Counted from the stretch's first letter, positions 28,292 to 37,753 are shown. The stretch is DNA of 64,000 nt from Olivibacter jilunii (GCF_900607235.1 NZ_LR027852.1:1-64000), one strand, 5' to 3'. Made by a program: numbers and translations. Notes: generated by a model from the sequence alone, not told the origin.

Positions 28292-29452
28292 ATGAAGCCA
28301 CTGGAAGGATATTTAGTTGTTGATTTTAGCCAATTTTTGTCTGGCCCCTCGGCTAGCCTTCGCCTAGCGGATTTGGGTGCACGTGTTATTAAAGTGGAGA
28401 AACCGATAACAGGCGATATTTGCAGAAGCCTGTATACGACGGACCTGATTATGAATGGCGAGTCTTCCGTTTTTCATGCCATTAACCGTAACAAGGAAAG
28501 TCTATCAGCTGATTTGAAGAATCCGGATGACATTGTTCTAATAAAGAAGTTGTTAAAGCAGGCCGATGTGATGATCCATAACTTTCGTCCAGGTGTTATG
28601 GAACGACTAGGGCTTGATTTCAACGAGATTATAAAGGTCAATCCGCGTATTGTGTATGGGGAGATATCAGGATACGGAAATGAGGGCCCGTGGAAGGACC
28701 GACCGGGGCAGGATTTGCTATTGCAATCGCTTACCGGATTAACCTGGCTCAGTGGAAACGCGGGTGACGGCCCAGTGCCTATGGGCTTGTCTATAGTCGA
28801 TATGTTGGCGGGAGCAAATCTTGTGCAGGGAATACTTGCCTGTTTAATTCAACAATCCCGCACGGAACAGGCGGCGCTGGTGCAGGTAAGCATGATGGAA
28901 ACAGCCTATGATTTTCAATTTGAAGCCATTACGACTTTTTATAGAGACGGAGGTGCTTTGCCTCAACGAACAAAAGTGAATAATGCACATGCCTATCTGG
29001 GTGCTCCTTATGGAATTTATCAAAGCTCTGACGGCTATATCGCCTTAGCAATGGGTTCCATTCCGGTTTTGGGCAAATTGTTAAAATGCCCTGATCTCGA
29101 AAACTACCCATTGGTGTCTGATGCGTTTGATAAGCGCGATGAGATAAAACAGATTATCGCTGTGCATTTAAAAGGAGGAAGCACCCAACAATGGTTAGAC
29201 CTTTTGGAACCAGCGGACATATGGTGTGCAGAGGTATTAACTTGGGATCGGCTGGTGACTCATGAAGGCTTCCAAACGTTGGAGATGATACAGGAGGTAA
29301 GAATGCAAGATGGTTATACCTACCGAACCACGCGATGCCCGATCCGAATTGATGGTGAATACCTGATTTCTCCGATTGGATCGCCGATGTTAGGACAGGA
29401 TAATGAGTCGATTTGGAAGGAATTCGGAGGGGAGGTGACTCGTGAGTCATAA
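28292..29452 (+). CDS. Class III (CaiB/BaiF/Frc) CoA-transferase 2
   Basis: 386 aa, plainly a tandem paralogue of the preceding gene: VVDFSQFLSGPSASLRLADLGARVIKVEKP, NRNKESLSADLKNP, IHNFRPGVMERLGLD and the catalytic D170 in GLSIVDMLAGAN line up position for position. Both copies keep the catalytic Asp, so both are probably active, either as a heteromer or on different acids. The start lies one base after the previous stop. The end overlaps the second solute-binding gene by 11 bases. Class III enzymes form interlocked dimers, so a heterodimer of the two products is a reasonable thought, though unproven. Confidence 0.92.
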   Translation: MKPLEGYLVVDFSQFLSGPSASLRLADLGARVIKVEKPITGDICRSLYTTDLIMNGESSVFHAINRNKESLSADLKNPDDIVLIKKLLKQADVMIHNFRPGVMERLGLDFNEIIKVNPRIVYGEISGYGNEGPWKDRPGQDLLLQSLTGLTWLSGNAGDGPVPMGLSIVDMLAGANLVQGILACLIQQSRTEQAALVQVSMMETAYDFQFEAITTFYRDGGALPQRTKVNNAHAYLGAPYGIYQSSDGYIALAMGSIPVLGKLLKCPDLENYPLVSDAFDKRDEIKQIIAVHLKGGSTQQWLDLLEPADIWCAEVLTWDRLVTHEGFQTLEMIQEVRMQDGYTYRTTRCPIRIDGEYLISPIGSPMLGQDNESIWKEFGGEVTRES

Positions 29453-30677
29453 ACCTCTACGTATAGCGGTGAGAAAGTTCGAACCCTTTGAACGGTCCAT
29501 GAAGCAAGCTTGGGAAGCTTATGCGAAGGCGACCGGCTGCTCCTTGGAAGTGGAGTTGGTGGCTATGGACTTACATGAGCTTTATAACGAAACTATTCAG
29601 CAACAGGGTTTAAAAAAAGGTGTTTGGGATATCGCTCATATTAATACGGACTGGGTCTGTGAAGCTTATACAGATAATGCGCTTTGCGATCTGGCGCCTT
29701 GGCTTCAAGCGAACCCACCGGAAGATTATCCTAATGGATGGAGCACATCACTCCTCAGCATGCAGCGTTTCGATGAGCAAGTGGTCGGTTTACCTTTTCA
29801 TGATGGGCCCGAATGCCTGATTTACAGAAAGGATCTATTCGAACAAGAAGAAAATAAATCAGCCTTTTACAAACAATATAAAAGAGAGCTGAAAGTCCCC
29901 CAAACGTGGGATGAATATGTGGAAGTGGCACAGTTCTTCCATCGGCCAATGGATAAATTGTACGGAAGTGTGATGGCGCTCTATCCTGATGGGCATAATG
30001 CTGTATTTGATTTTTGTCTGCAATTATGGAGTAGAGGGGGGAACTTAGTGGATGCGCTTGGAAAAATCCGATTAAATACAACAGAAGCGGAGAAAGCCTT
30101 GCAGTTTTATAAAGCCCTTGTATCGCAGTCGGACTGTATTCACCCCAACTCCTTTCAATATGAGTCGGTACAGGCAGGTGCTGCCTTTGCACGTGGGGAA
30201 GCGGCAATGATGGTGAATTGGTTTGGTTTTGCTTCGGTTTGCGAGGTAACAAAAGAAGGGGCATTAAGAGGGAAAATTGACATTGCATCGGTACCGGCAG
30301 GAAATAACGGCCAGGGAACGTCTCTGAATGTTTATTGGCTCTATACCATTGGCTCCGGTAGTAAGTATGCTTCTATCGCCTATGATTTTATACGTTTTGC
30401 CATTAGTAGGCAGATGGACAAACAGCTTACCTTAAACGGAGGGATTGGATGCCGTGTGTCTACCTGGAAGGATCCCTTTGTGAATCAAATGATCCCTTAC
30501 TATTATAAACTTGAGCTCTTGCATGAGCAATCGCAGACCTTGCCTCGGAAAAAGAATTGGGCAGCTATAGCTAATAGGATCGATCAGTTAATACAAGAAG
30601 TTCTTAATGGAGATGAGGTGATTGCCTCTTTATTGGAACAGGCACAAGAGGATATCAATATATTGGATCATGAATAA
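29442..30677 (+). CDS. Second solute-binding-protein fold (family 1) without signal peptide
   Basis: 411 aa from a GTG at 29442, placed after a strong GGAGGGGAGG ribosome binding site and lying inside the end of the CoA-transferase gene. The fold is clear (LRIAVRKFEPFERSMKQAWEAYAKATG, VWDIAHINTDWVCEAY, LAPWLQANPPEDYPNGW, VVGLPFHDGPECLIYRKDLFE, VPQTWDEYVEVAQFF, AAFARGEAAMMVNWFGFAS). It begins with the first core strand and lacks any export signal, like the first solute-binding gene of this operon, from which it is well diverged. Its start overlaps the CoA-transferase stop and its end overlaps the oxidoreductase start, so all are translated together. A cytoplasmic binding or enzymatic role is inferred. 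Confidence 0.78.
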   Translation: MSHKPLRIAVRKFEPFERSMKQAWEAYAKATGCSLEVELVAMDLHELYNETIQQQGLKKGVWDIAHINTDWVCEAYTDNALCDLAPWLQANPPEDYPNGWSTSLLSMQRFDEQVVGLPFHDGPECLIYRKDLFEQEENKSAFYKQYKRELKVPQTWDEYVEVAQFFHRPMDKLYGSVMALYPDGHNAVFDFCLQLWSRGGNLVDALGKIRLNTTEAEKALQFYKALVSQSDCIHPNSFQYESVQAGAAFARGEAAMMVNWFGFASVCEVTKEGALRGKIDIASVPAGNNGQGTSLNVYWLYTIGSGSKYASIAYDFIRFAISRQMDKQLTLNGGIGCRVSTWKDPFVNQMIPYYYKLELLHEQSQTLPRKKNWAAIANRIDQLIQEVLNGDEVIASLLEQAQEDINILDHE

Positions 30678-31752
30678 AGAAATACACATACCTTATCAAG
30701 CTGTTTTGCCGAAGCGTCCGTTGCCTATTATTGTAATAGGGGCGGGTGGAATTGTAGGAGACGCGCATTTACCAGCCTATAAGAAAGCCGGATTTGACGT
30801 TATCGGTATTACGAATCGCACCAAAGAAAAAGCAACACGATTGGCCAGACAGTTCGCCATACCACATGTATATCACTCTGTGGAAGCAGCTGTAGCTCAG
30901 GCTACGCCCAATGCGGTTTATGATATTACCATTATGCCCGATCAGTTTGTAGAGACCTTGAAGAAGCTGCCGGACGAAAGTGCGGTGCTTATTCAAAAGC
31001 CTATGGGAGACTATTTTCAGCAAAGCAAAGAGATTTTAGCGGTCTGTAGGGATAAAGGACTAGCCGCAGCCATTAACTGTCAGTTGCGCGTAGCACCTTA
31101 TATTAATGCTGCTCGCTATCTAATTGAAGAAGGGTTTATCGGTGAGCTATACGACATGGAAGTTAAGGTCACCGTACAAACACCTTGGGAGCTTTTTCCG
31201 TTAGTAAAGGTACATCCACGCTTGGAAATACAATATCACAGTATTCATTATATCGACCTAATTCGTTCCTTCCTTGGCGAACCGATAAGCGTATTCGCGA
31301 AGACCTTAAAGCACCCGGCGAAACAATTGTCTTCGTCCCGCTCTGCGATCATACTAGACTATGGGGACACCTTGCGGGCGATTATTAATACCAATCACGA
31401 CCATGATTTTGGTCCGCAACACCAAGAAAGTTATATCAAATGGGAAGGAACAAAAGGGGCAATAAAAGTTAAGATGGGCTTGTTAATGAATTACCCACAC
31501 GGTGTTCCTGACGCCTTTGAATATTGTATACACGTAAAAGGAGAGGAGCCGCAGTGGCAGTCTCTGGCAATCGAAGGGTCTTGGTTTCCTGATGCCTTTA
31601 TTGGAAGTATGGCCGCCCTTATGCGCTATAAAAATGGTGAGAGCGATGGGTTGAGCGCTCATGTAGAAGATGTTATCAAAACGATGGCTGTTGTCGAAGC
31701 GGCTTATCAGAGTAGTGATCAAGGAGGAATACCGATACAAACCGAATTTTAA
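30670..31752 (+). CDS. Gfo/Idh/MocA-family oxidoreductase 2
   Basis: 360 aa from the ATG at 30670, which overlaps the previous stop by 8 bases; an upstream ATG at 30622 lies deep inside the previous gene and is less likely. The Rossmann motif is VIGAGGIVGDAHLPA (G24-A-G-G), followed by GFDVIGITNR and the family K-P dipeptide in LIQKPMGDYF. The C-terminal domain carries VHPRLEIQYHSIHYIDLIRSFLGEP and EDVIKTMAVVEAAYQS. NAD(P)-dependent oxidation or reduction of a sugar, cyclitol or sugar acid is the family role. Here it is embedded between a solute-binding-fold gene and a MaoC gene, so it may act on the same compound as the CoA-transferases. Confidence 0.87.
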   Translation: MNKEIHIPYQAVLPKRPLPIIVIGAGGIVGDAHLPAYKKAGFDVIGITNRTKEKATRLARQFAIPHVYHSVEAAVAQATPNAVYDITIMPDQFVETLKKLPDESAVLIQKPMGDYFQQSKEILAVCRDKGLAAAINCQLRVAPYINAARYLIEEGFIGELYDMEVKVTVQTPWELFPLVKVHPRLEIQYHSIHYIDLIRSFLGEPISVFAKTLKHPAKQLSSSRSAIILDYGDTLRAIINTNHDHDFGPQHQESYIKWEGTKGAIKVKMGLLMNYPHGVPDAFEYCIHVKGEEPQWQSLAIEGSWFPDAFIGSMAALMRYKNGESDGLSAHVEDVIKTMAVVEAAYQSSDQGGIPIQTEF

Positions 31753-31767
31753 CATAAACCGGTCATT

Positions 31768-32211
31768 ATGTACTTTAAATCAATTTTTTTTGAAGACTAT
31801 CAGTTGGAAGATAAACGTGTTACATTGGGAAGGACGCTGACGGAGACAGACTTCGTTGTTCATGCGGGGCATACCGGAGACTTTTTTCCGCATCATTTAG
31901 ATGCAGAGTGGTGTAAAACGCAACCATTCGGTCAACGTATAGCACATGGAACGATGGTGTTTAGCATTGGTATTGGATTAACAGCCTCCGAGATAAATCC
32001 AGAAGCTTTCTCGAAAGGTTATGATCGTCTACGTTTTATCAAGCCTGTTTTTATTGGTGATACCATTCACGCGGAAGTGACGATAAGCAATAAAAGTGAG
32101 GCAAAAAATCCAGCCTATGGTACCGTAACGGAGCATGTAGAGATCATCAATCAACGTGGAGAGGTTGTGCTGGTTGCCGATCATATTCTATTGGCTAAAA
32201 AGAAACCTTAA
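31768..32211 (+). CDS. MaoC-family (R)-hydratase / dehydratase
   Basis: 147 aa, a single hot-dog domain of normal size. The hydratase motif is [12 protein letters not shown] with D38 and H43 at the spacing of the catalytic Asp and His of PhaJ-type (R)-enoyl-CoA hydratases; the usual Asn after the Asp is Phe. The following [38 protein letters not shown] and a final [16 protein letters not shown] complete the fold. It should add water to, or remove it from, a CoA thioester. Lying 15 bases after the oxidoreductase and in one operon with two CoA-transferases, it strongly suggests that a carboxylic acid is handled as its CoA ester. No dehydrogenase or thiolase is present in the window. Confidence 0.88.
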   Translation: MYFKSIFFEDYQLEDKRVTLGRTLTETDFVVHAGHTGDFFPHHLDAEWCKTQPFGQRIAHGTMVFSIGIGLTASEINPEAFSKGYDRLRFIKPVFIGDTIHAEVTISNKSEAKNPAYGTVTEHVEIINQRGEVVLVADHILLAKKKP

Positions 32212-32225
32212 AACCCCATTGACCA

Positions 32226-33512
32226 ATGGAGATTTTAGTAAATGAGTCCTTAGCTCAATCAAAAACGGGACAATCAACGAAAAAATATTTACTGCCTTTT
32301 ATATTGGTAACAGGCCTGTTTTTCCTTTGGGGAATGGCCCATAATCTGGATTCTATCCTGATTCCTCATTTGAAAAAAGCATGTAATTTGACCAATAGTC
32401 AATCGGCACTTGTCGACACATCCGTGTTTCTCGCGTATTTTATCATGGCCATTCCTTCCGGGTTTTTATTGAAGCGTTTCGGATATAAACACTGCATTAT
32501 CATTGGTTTACTAGTTTTTGCCAGTGGGGCCTATCTATTCGTGCCGGCAGCAAACAATTTGAGCTATGAGATTTTTTTATTGGCACTTTTTATCATCGGT
32601 TGTGGTTTAGCTATCTTGGAAACCACGGCCAATCCTTATGCTGCCGTTTTGGGGAGTCCTGCTACAGCAGGACGTCGATTAAATTTAGCGGCCTCCTTTA
32701 ACGGTTTGGCTGCTATGGTAGCGCCCATAGTAGGAGCCAACTTTATATTGTCTGGAAAAGAATATAGTAAAGACGCCTTGGCAGCTATGCAGGAGACCGA
32801 ACGTTTGCATTATTTTATGGACGAAGCATCCTCGGTGAAACTACCCTATGTTATCTTAGGCACTGTACTTTTGCTAGTAGCAATTGCATTCCTTTTTGTC
32901 AAACTTCCGGAAGTTGGTCAACAACCGGAACATGTTGAAAAGAGCAACTTTTTTTCAGTGTGGAAATATCGGAATCTTAGTCTCGGTGTGGTAGCTCAAT
33001 TCTTTTATGTAGGGGCGCAAGTTTGTATCACGAGCTTTTTTATTCGCATGGCTCAGCAGGGTGCGAATGTAGACGAAAAGACAGCTGGTTATTACTTAGG
33101 TATCTATGGGTTCTTATTTATGCTGGGTCGATTTGTAGGAACTTTTTTATTACGCTTTCTTTCGTCGCGCAAACTGCTGATTCTTTTCACTGCGTTTGCC
33201 CTTCTTCTCTGTTTGGTGGCTATTTTAGGTGAAGGGATGTCGGTAGTATATGCATTGGGATCAATCGGGTTTTTTATGTCCATCATGTTTCCCACCATTT
33301 TTGCGCTGGGCATTGAAGGTTTAGGAGACCAAACAAAGACTGCCTCGTCCTGGCTTATTATGTCCATTGTAGGAGGCGCTATTTTGCCGTACGGTATGGG
33401 TAGCTTAATAGATTATGCCGGTGATAGTATACAGATCGGTTATATCGTGCCTTTAGTCTGTTTTGTAGTGGTGCTGGCTTATGGATGGAGAGGACGATCT
33501 GTTCGTTATTAG
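32226..33512 (+). CDS. FucP-family sugar:proton symporter (MFS)
   Basis: 428 aa, 12 predicted membrane helices. The FucP family is recognised by FILVTGLFFLWGMAHNLDSILIPHLKKA (D42 in helix 1), SVFLAYFIMAIPSGFLLKRFGYK and GCGLAILETTANPYAAVLG (E132 in helix 4); the equivalent Asp and Glu serve proton coupling in E. coli FucP. PGRRLNLAASFNG-type TAGRRLNLAASFNGLAAMVAPIVG follows. It imports L-fucose or a related sugar across the inner membrane; in this rhamnose-rich locus L-rhamnose or L-galactose are alternatives. It begins 14 bases after the MaoC gene and ends the CoA operon proper; an 81-base repeat-rich gap precedes GH106. Confidence 0.9.
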   Translation: MEILVNESLAQSKTGQSTKKYLLPFILVTGLFFLWGMAHNLDSILIPHLKKACNLTNSQSALVDTSVFLAYFIMAIPSGFLLKRFGYKHCIIIGLLVFASGAYLFVPAANNLSYEIFLLALFIIGCGLAILETTANPYAAVLGSPATAGRRLNLAASFNGLAAMVAPIVGANFILSGKEYSKDALAAMQETERLHYFMDEASSVKLPYVILGTVLLLVAIAFLFVKLPEVGQQPEHVEKSNFFSVWKYRNLSLGVVAQFFYVGAQVCITSFFIRMAQQGANVDEKTAGYYLGIYGFLFMLGRFVGTFLLRFLSSRKLLILFTAFALLLCLVAILGEGMSVVYALGSIGFFMSIMFPTIFALGIEGLGDQTKTASSWLIMSIVGGAILPYGMGSLIDYAGDSIQIGYIVPLVCFVVVLAYGWRGRSVRY

Positions 33513-33593
33513 TTGTTAGTTATTGGTTACTAGTTGTCGGTTATTCATTATTGGAGACGGATGGCAGCTAATTAGAAATAGGAATTATCAGAA

Positions 33594-36500
33594 ATGAATA
33601 TACAAGGTAAAGGAGCAAATATAAGGTATTTGCTTGTGTGTATGATGTTCATGCTCCCGTTTACATTGTTTGCGCAGCAAAAAAAACTTCCGATAAATGT
33701 GGTGCATACTACATCTGCCGATTCTTCGGAGGCGAAGCCTTGGGTCTTTTGGTATTGGATGCATTCTGCTTATTCCAAAGAAGGGATTACAGCTGATTTG
33801 GAAGCGATGAAAGAAATTGGGATTTCGGGCGCTTATTTAGCACCTATTAAGGGTAAAACGGATCCTCCTTTGTACGAACCGGTAATAGAAACGATGACAC
33901 CCGCTTGGTGGGATTTAATACGCTTTACGTTGGAAGAAGCTGATCGTGTTGGAATAAAGCTTGCATTATTGCCGGGAGACGGTTTCGCGACCGCCGGTGG
34001 AAGTTGGATAAGTCCGGAGCTGTCGATGCAGAAAGTGGTATGGGCGGATACCGTTATTGCTGGCGGGAAAGATGTGCGACTGGCATTGCCCCAACCGGAA
34101 GCCTACCAAGGTTATTACCGTGATATAGCGACTTTTGCTCTGCCAGTAAAGGATTATCAACGTGAAGATAATCAGCCCACCGTAAGCACCAGTACGCGCA
34201 CTGAAGCTCAATTTTTAACAATTAAGGGGAATAAGAAAAATTTTAGCAGTAAAGAACCCTGTTGGATTCAGTATACGTATAAGCAACCTTACACTTGTCG
34301 CGCTATCCAAATAGAAGTTGAAGGTTTTAACTATCAATCAGGCAGACTTATCATTCAAACAAGTAACGATGGTGTTCATTTTCAGGAAGTAAGCCGGCTC
34401 AAACCGCCGCGAGCGGGCTGGCTTGATTGGGATGTTGGACTGACGCATGCGATAGAACCGATTACGGCGCGATACTTTCGTTTTGTGTATGACCCTGAAG
34501 GCAGCGAACCGGGGGGAGAAGACCTGGACGCAGCAAAATGGAAGCCTAGCTTAAAGTTGTCGGGTATCCATTTATTGTCGACATCGCGTATCCATCAATA
34601 CGAAGGTAAATCAGGCGTAGCTTGGCGAATCAGTGAGCCAAGCACTTCTTTGCAAATTGCAGACACCGATTGCATCAAGAAAGACCAGCTGATTAATATC
34701 TCTTCTTCTGTACAGGCGGACGGCACATTGACTTGGAAGGCACCTTCGGGAGTATGGAAGATTTTGCGTATGGGGCATACATCAACGGGGCATATGAACG
34801 AAACTGCCGGAAACGGTAAAGGCTTGGAATGCGATAAGATGAACCCGAAAGCCGTTGAAATACAGTTGCAAGGCTGGTTACAAAAGGCAATTGATGTGGC
34901 GGGTGATAGCTTAGCCCGTCAAGTCTTAAAAATTTTTCATGTTGATAGCTGGGAATGCGGTAGCCAAAACTGGTCGCCCGTTTTTCGTAATGAATTTAAA
35001 AGAAGAAGGGGGTATGATCCAGTCGATTATTTACCGGCGATGGCCGGATATCCGATAGCGAGTGCCGATTTTTCAGAACGGTATCTGTATGACATTCGCC
35101 AAACGATTGCCGAAGTAGTAAATACCAATTTCTTTGAACCCATAAAAGCCTTTACACATAAGCACGGAGCTGTTTTCAGCGCAGAAACGACAGCGCCAGT
35201 AATGTTAACCGATGGTATGGCTCATTTTAAGACGGTGGACATACCCATGGGAGAATTTTGGTTAAGGAGTCCGTCGCACGACAAGTTCAACGATGTGCTC
35301 GATGCAGTATCCGGCGCTCATATCTATGGTAAACCCCTTGTGCAGGCCGAGGCTTTTACCCAAATACGGATGGAGTGGGATGAGCATCCCGGAAATCTCA
35401 AAACATTGCAAGATCGAAATTACGCCCTTGGCGTAAATCGGTTGGTCTATCATATTTACGTACATAATCCATGGCTGAATAGAAAACCTGGAATGACTCT
35501 TAGTAGTATTGGTCTGTATTTTCAGCGTGATCAAACTTGGTGGAAGCAAGGAAAAGCATGGGTTGACTATGCTACGCGTGTACAACAGCTGCTGCAGGCA
35601 GGGACGCCGGTTACCGATTTGGCTGTTTTTACCGGTGAAGAGCTCCCAAGAAGAGCCATTCTTCCTGATCGCATGGTCTCAACCCTACCGGGTATCTTTG
35701 GTGAAAAGCGTGTATTGACGGAGCGAGCCCGGTTAGCTAATAAAGGCTTACCCATACAAAAAATCGCTGGGGTAAGTACAAGTGCGAATATGGTGCAACC
35801 TGAAGATTGGATAAATGCATTGCGTGGTTATGCTTATGATTCGCTTAATCCTGACATATTGTTGCAAGCAAAAGTGGAGGACGGACGCATCGTACTTCCT
35901 ACCGGCGCAGCTTACGGAATATTAGTACTACCGGGTAGGCATGCTTTGCAGCCGAATGATCAAGCCATGAGCTTGGAAGTAGCGCGTAAACTGAAACAGC
36001 TTATCACTGAAGGTGCCAAAGTTGTACTAAGTAATAAACCACTGCGTACGCTGGGATTATCGGGTTTCCCGATGGCGGATACTGAATTGAATCGAATAAC
36101 AGCACTTATCTGGGACGGCTCTTTCGAGCAAATGGAAGAAGGCGATAAATCTGTGCTCTTTAAAAAGCTCGGGAAGGGTATGATTATCAAGGCACCTTAT
36201 TTGCTCTCTTCATTCAATCAATTCGGAGTGCAACCTGATGTTCATTTTAGTGAATTAGATGGCTCAGAAGCTACCGGCTTGGGCTTTAACCATCGGCGAA
36301 CCGATGAAAAAGATATTTACTTTTTGACCAATCAACGAGAGCAAGATCGGAAACTGCTCGTGTCATTCCGGGTAGCGGGTAAAGTTCCGTACCTATATGA
36401 TCCGGTAAGTAATATCGGGAAGCCCTTGGGCGAATGGCGTATCATAGGGGATCGCACGGAAATCCCGCTTCAATTTGCTCATAATGCTTCTTTATTTGTC

Positions 36501-37052
36501 CTTTTTAAGGAAGAAACCAACTTAAAAGAAGCTAAATCAGCAAGAAACTGGCCGCAGTTAAGCGAGACAAAGAAATTAATGGCCGCCTGGCATGTCGAAT
36601 TCAATCCTGATTATGGCGGACCAAAAAAAGCAATTACATTAAAAGAGCTAAAAAGCTGGAGCGAGTTTGAAGATACATCGATACGGAATTATTCGGGTAC
36701 GGCCCATTATCGGACGACTTTTCAATGGAAAGGAAACGCCCAGCACTCACCGGTTTGGTTACAGTTAGAAGAAGTGGCGAATATCGCTACCATTAAAGTA
36801 AACGGCGTAGATTGTGGGACACTTTGGACAGCGCCATACCGTGTTGATATTGGTAAAACGTTACGGAAAGGAGAGAACCAATTGGAGATAGCTGTAACGA
36901 ATACCTGGGCGAATCGACTGATCGGTGATCAGGCATTGCCAATGGAGAAACGCATTACGCAAACAACGGCACCCTTCCGTTTAGAAGGGCAGCCTTTGTT
37001 GAAGGCTGGCCTTATTGGGACGGTGCGTTTGATGGAAGAAGAAGTTAATTAG
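33594..37052 (+). CDS. Exported GH106 alpha-L-rhamnosidase
   Basis: 1152 aa with signal peptide ending LPFTLFAQ (about residue 28). The N-terminal barrel has the GH106 opening KPWVFWYWMHSAYSKEGI and TADLEAMKEIGISGAYLAPI, then LALLPGDGFATAGGSW. An inserted carbohydrate-binding-like beta domain lies at about 210-335. Further barrel motifs are IFHVDSWECGSQNW and FSAETTAPVM. The C-terminus is a galactose-binding-like domain with LQLEEVANIATIKVNGVDCGTLWTAPYRVDI, typical of the family. GH106 enzymes cut alpha-L-rhamnose from rhamnogalacturonans and related glycans, several of them from internal or decorated positions. A second rhamnosidase family beside GH78 supports a rhamnose-rich target. It follows the sugar importer by 81 bases and may be read from the same transcript. 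Confidence 0.9.
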   Translation: MNIQGKGANIRYLLVCMMFMLPFTLFAQQKKLPINVVHTTSADSSEAKPWVFWYWMHSAYSKEGITADLEAMKEIGISGAYLAPIKGKTDPPLYEPVIETMTPAWWDLIRFTLEEADRVGIKLALLPGDGFATAGGSWISPELSMQKVVWADTVIAGGKDVRLALPQPEAYQGYYRDIATFALPVKDYQREDNQPTVSTSTRTEAQFLTIKGNKKNFSSKEPCWIQYTYKQPYTCRAIQIEVEGFNYQSGRLIIQTSNDGVHFQEVSRLKPPRAGWLDWDVGLTHAIEPITARYFRFVYDPEGSEPGGEDLDAAKWKPSLKLSGIHLLSTSRIHQYEGKSGVAWRISEPSTSLQIADTDCIKKDQLINISSSVQADGTLTWKAPSGVWKILRMGHTSTGHMNETAGNGKGLECDKMNPKAVEIQLQGWLQKAIDVAGDSLARQVLKIFHVDSWECGSQNWSPVFRNEFKRRRGYDPVDYLPAMAGYPIASADFSERYLYDIRQTIAEVVNTNFFEPIKAFTHKHGAVFSAETTAPVMLTDGMAHFKTVDIPMGEFWLRSPSHDKFNDVLDAVSGAHIYGKPLVQAEAFTQIRMEWDEHPGNLKTLQDRNYALGVNRLVYHIYVHNPWLNRKPGMTLSSIGLYFQRDQTWWKQGKAWVDYATRVQQLLQAGTPVTDLAVFTGEELPRRAILPDRMVSTLPGIFGEKRVLTERARLANKGLPIQKIAGVSTSANMVQPEDWINALRGYAYDSLNPDILLQAKVEDGRIVLPTGAAYGILVLPGRHALQPNDQAMSLEVARKLKQLITEGAKVVLSNKPLRTLGLSGFPMADTELNRITALIWDGSFEQMEEGDKSVLFKKLGKGMIIKAPYLLSSFNQFGVQPDVHFSELDGSEATGLGFNHRRTDEKDIYFLTNQREQDRKLLVSFRVAGKVPYLYDPVSNIGKPLGEWRIIGDRTEIPLQFAHNASLFVLFKEETNLKEAKSARNWPQLSETKKLMAAWHVEFNPDYGGPKKAITLKELKSWSEFEDTSIRNYSGTAHYRTTFQWKGNAQHSPVWLQLEEVANIATIKVNGVDCGTLWTAPYRVDIGKTLRKGENQLEIAVTNTWANRLIGDQALPMEKRITQTTAPFRLEGQPLLKAGLIGTVRLMEEEVN

Positions 37053-37235
37053 CCAATTCATTAATTAGCTAATGTGATAATGGAAATAATGAACGATGAG
37101 TTATAAGTGAATGAGATAATGAATGAGAAGCAGTATCTTACAACGAGAGCCTAGCAGCCTACCGTAGGTAAGCTAAGGGATTTCGCTTTTAACATACAGA
37201 TGAAGGTATTTATATTAAAAGACTGTTTTTTTTAT

Positions 37236-37630
37236 TCAACTTTTCTTGATAAAAGTTGAGCAAACCGAAGAACGTAGTGATGAGTTCATGAACACCATTA
37301 AAAATAAACAAGAGTGAATAAATCAAGGCTTGTGTAGGCTACCTTGCACCTGATTGCAAAGCATCATTAGCGCGTATTGGAGCCGTTTCACTTCCTCAAT
37401 CCGCTTGGATACCGTAATATGAGCAGACATGCAAATGCTTTGCTGCTCGTTGCGTCGGTATCCTCCAAGGCCGTTTATCCGATACTCGGGGGCCATATGG
37501 CTGTCCGCAAAAGCTTTCCGTTCAGCTGAAATATCGCCTAGGAAGTTTGCGGCTTGCAGGTTGAAGCACTACCATCGTAGCAAAGTTCCAAGCGATGAGT
37601 CTTTGGTTACTTTCTGCGGAAGAAAGTAAC
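37236..37630 (+). repeat. Long composite repeat with two-hairpin element, copy 5 (upstream of GH127)
   Basis: The 701-base gap 37053-37753 has no credible gene. It starts with degenerate words and a decayed REP palindrome (CCTACCGTAGG, 37158-37168). The composite repeat then matches 19503-19888: palindrome TCAACTTTT-CTTGAT-AAAAGTTGA (37236-37259), shared middle part, hairpin A (37533-37550 with 37580-37596, GCACTACC at 37566-37573) and a perfect hairpin B, GTTACTTTC (37606-37614), loop TGCGGAA, GAAAGTAAC (37622-37630). A small stem AGGAA-AAACG-TTCCT followed by seven T comes next (37651-37672) and could end transcription from upstream. Confidence 0.65.
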
Positions 37631-37753
37631 ACAAATTAAAAAACCTGATTAGGAAAAACGTTCCTTTTTTTAAAAGCGAAACCGACCAACGGGAGTTCAT
37701 CGAGGTAATCCCGGTAGATAAGATGAAGATCTGCCTTTGATCAATTATTATGT

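Noticed and set aside
30622-30669. Upstream ATG for the second Gfo/Idh/MocA gene
   Set aside because: It lies within the preceding gene and adds 16 residues before the Rossmann fold without similarity; the ATG at 30670 fits the overlap pattern of the operon.
25997-30677. Reading the solute-binding genes as part of an ABC sugar importer
   Set aside because: No permease or ATPase gene is nearby and neither protein has an export signal.
37429-37629. Open frame of 66 codons within the intergenic repeat
   Set aside because: It lies wholly in the composite repeat; the matching copy at 19.6-19.9 kb does not keep the same frame.
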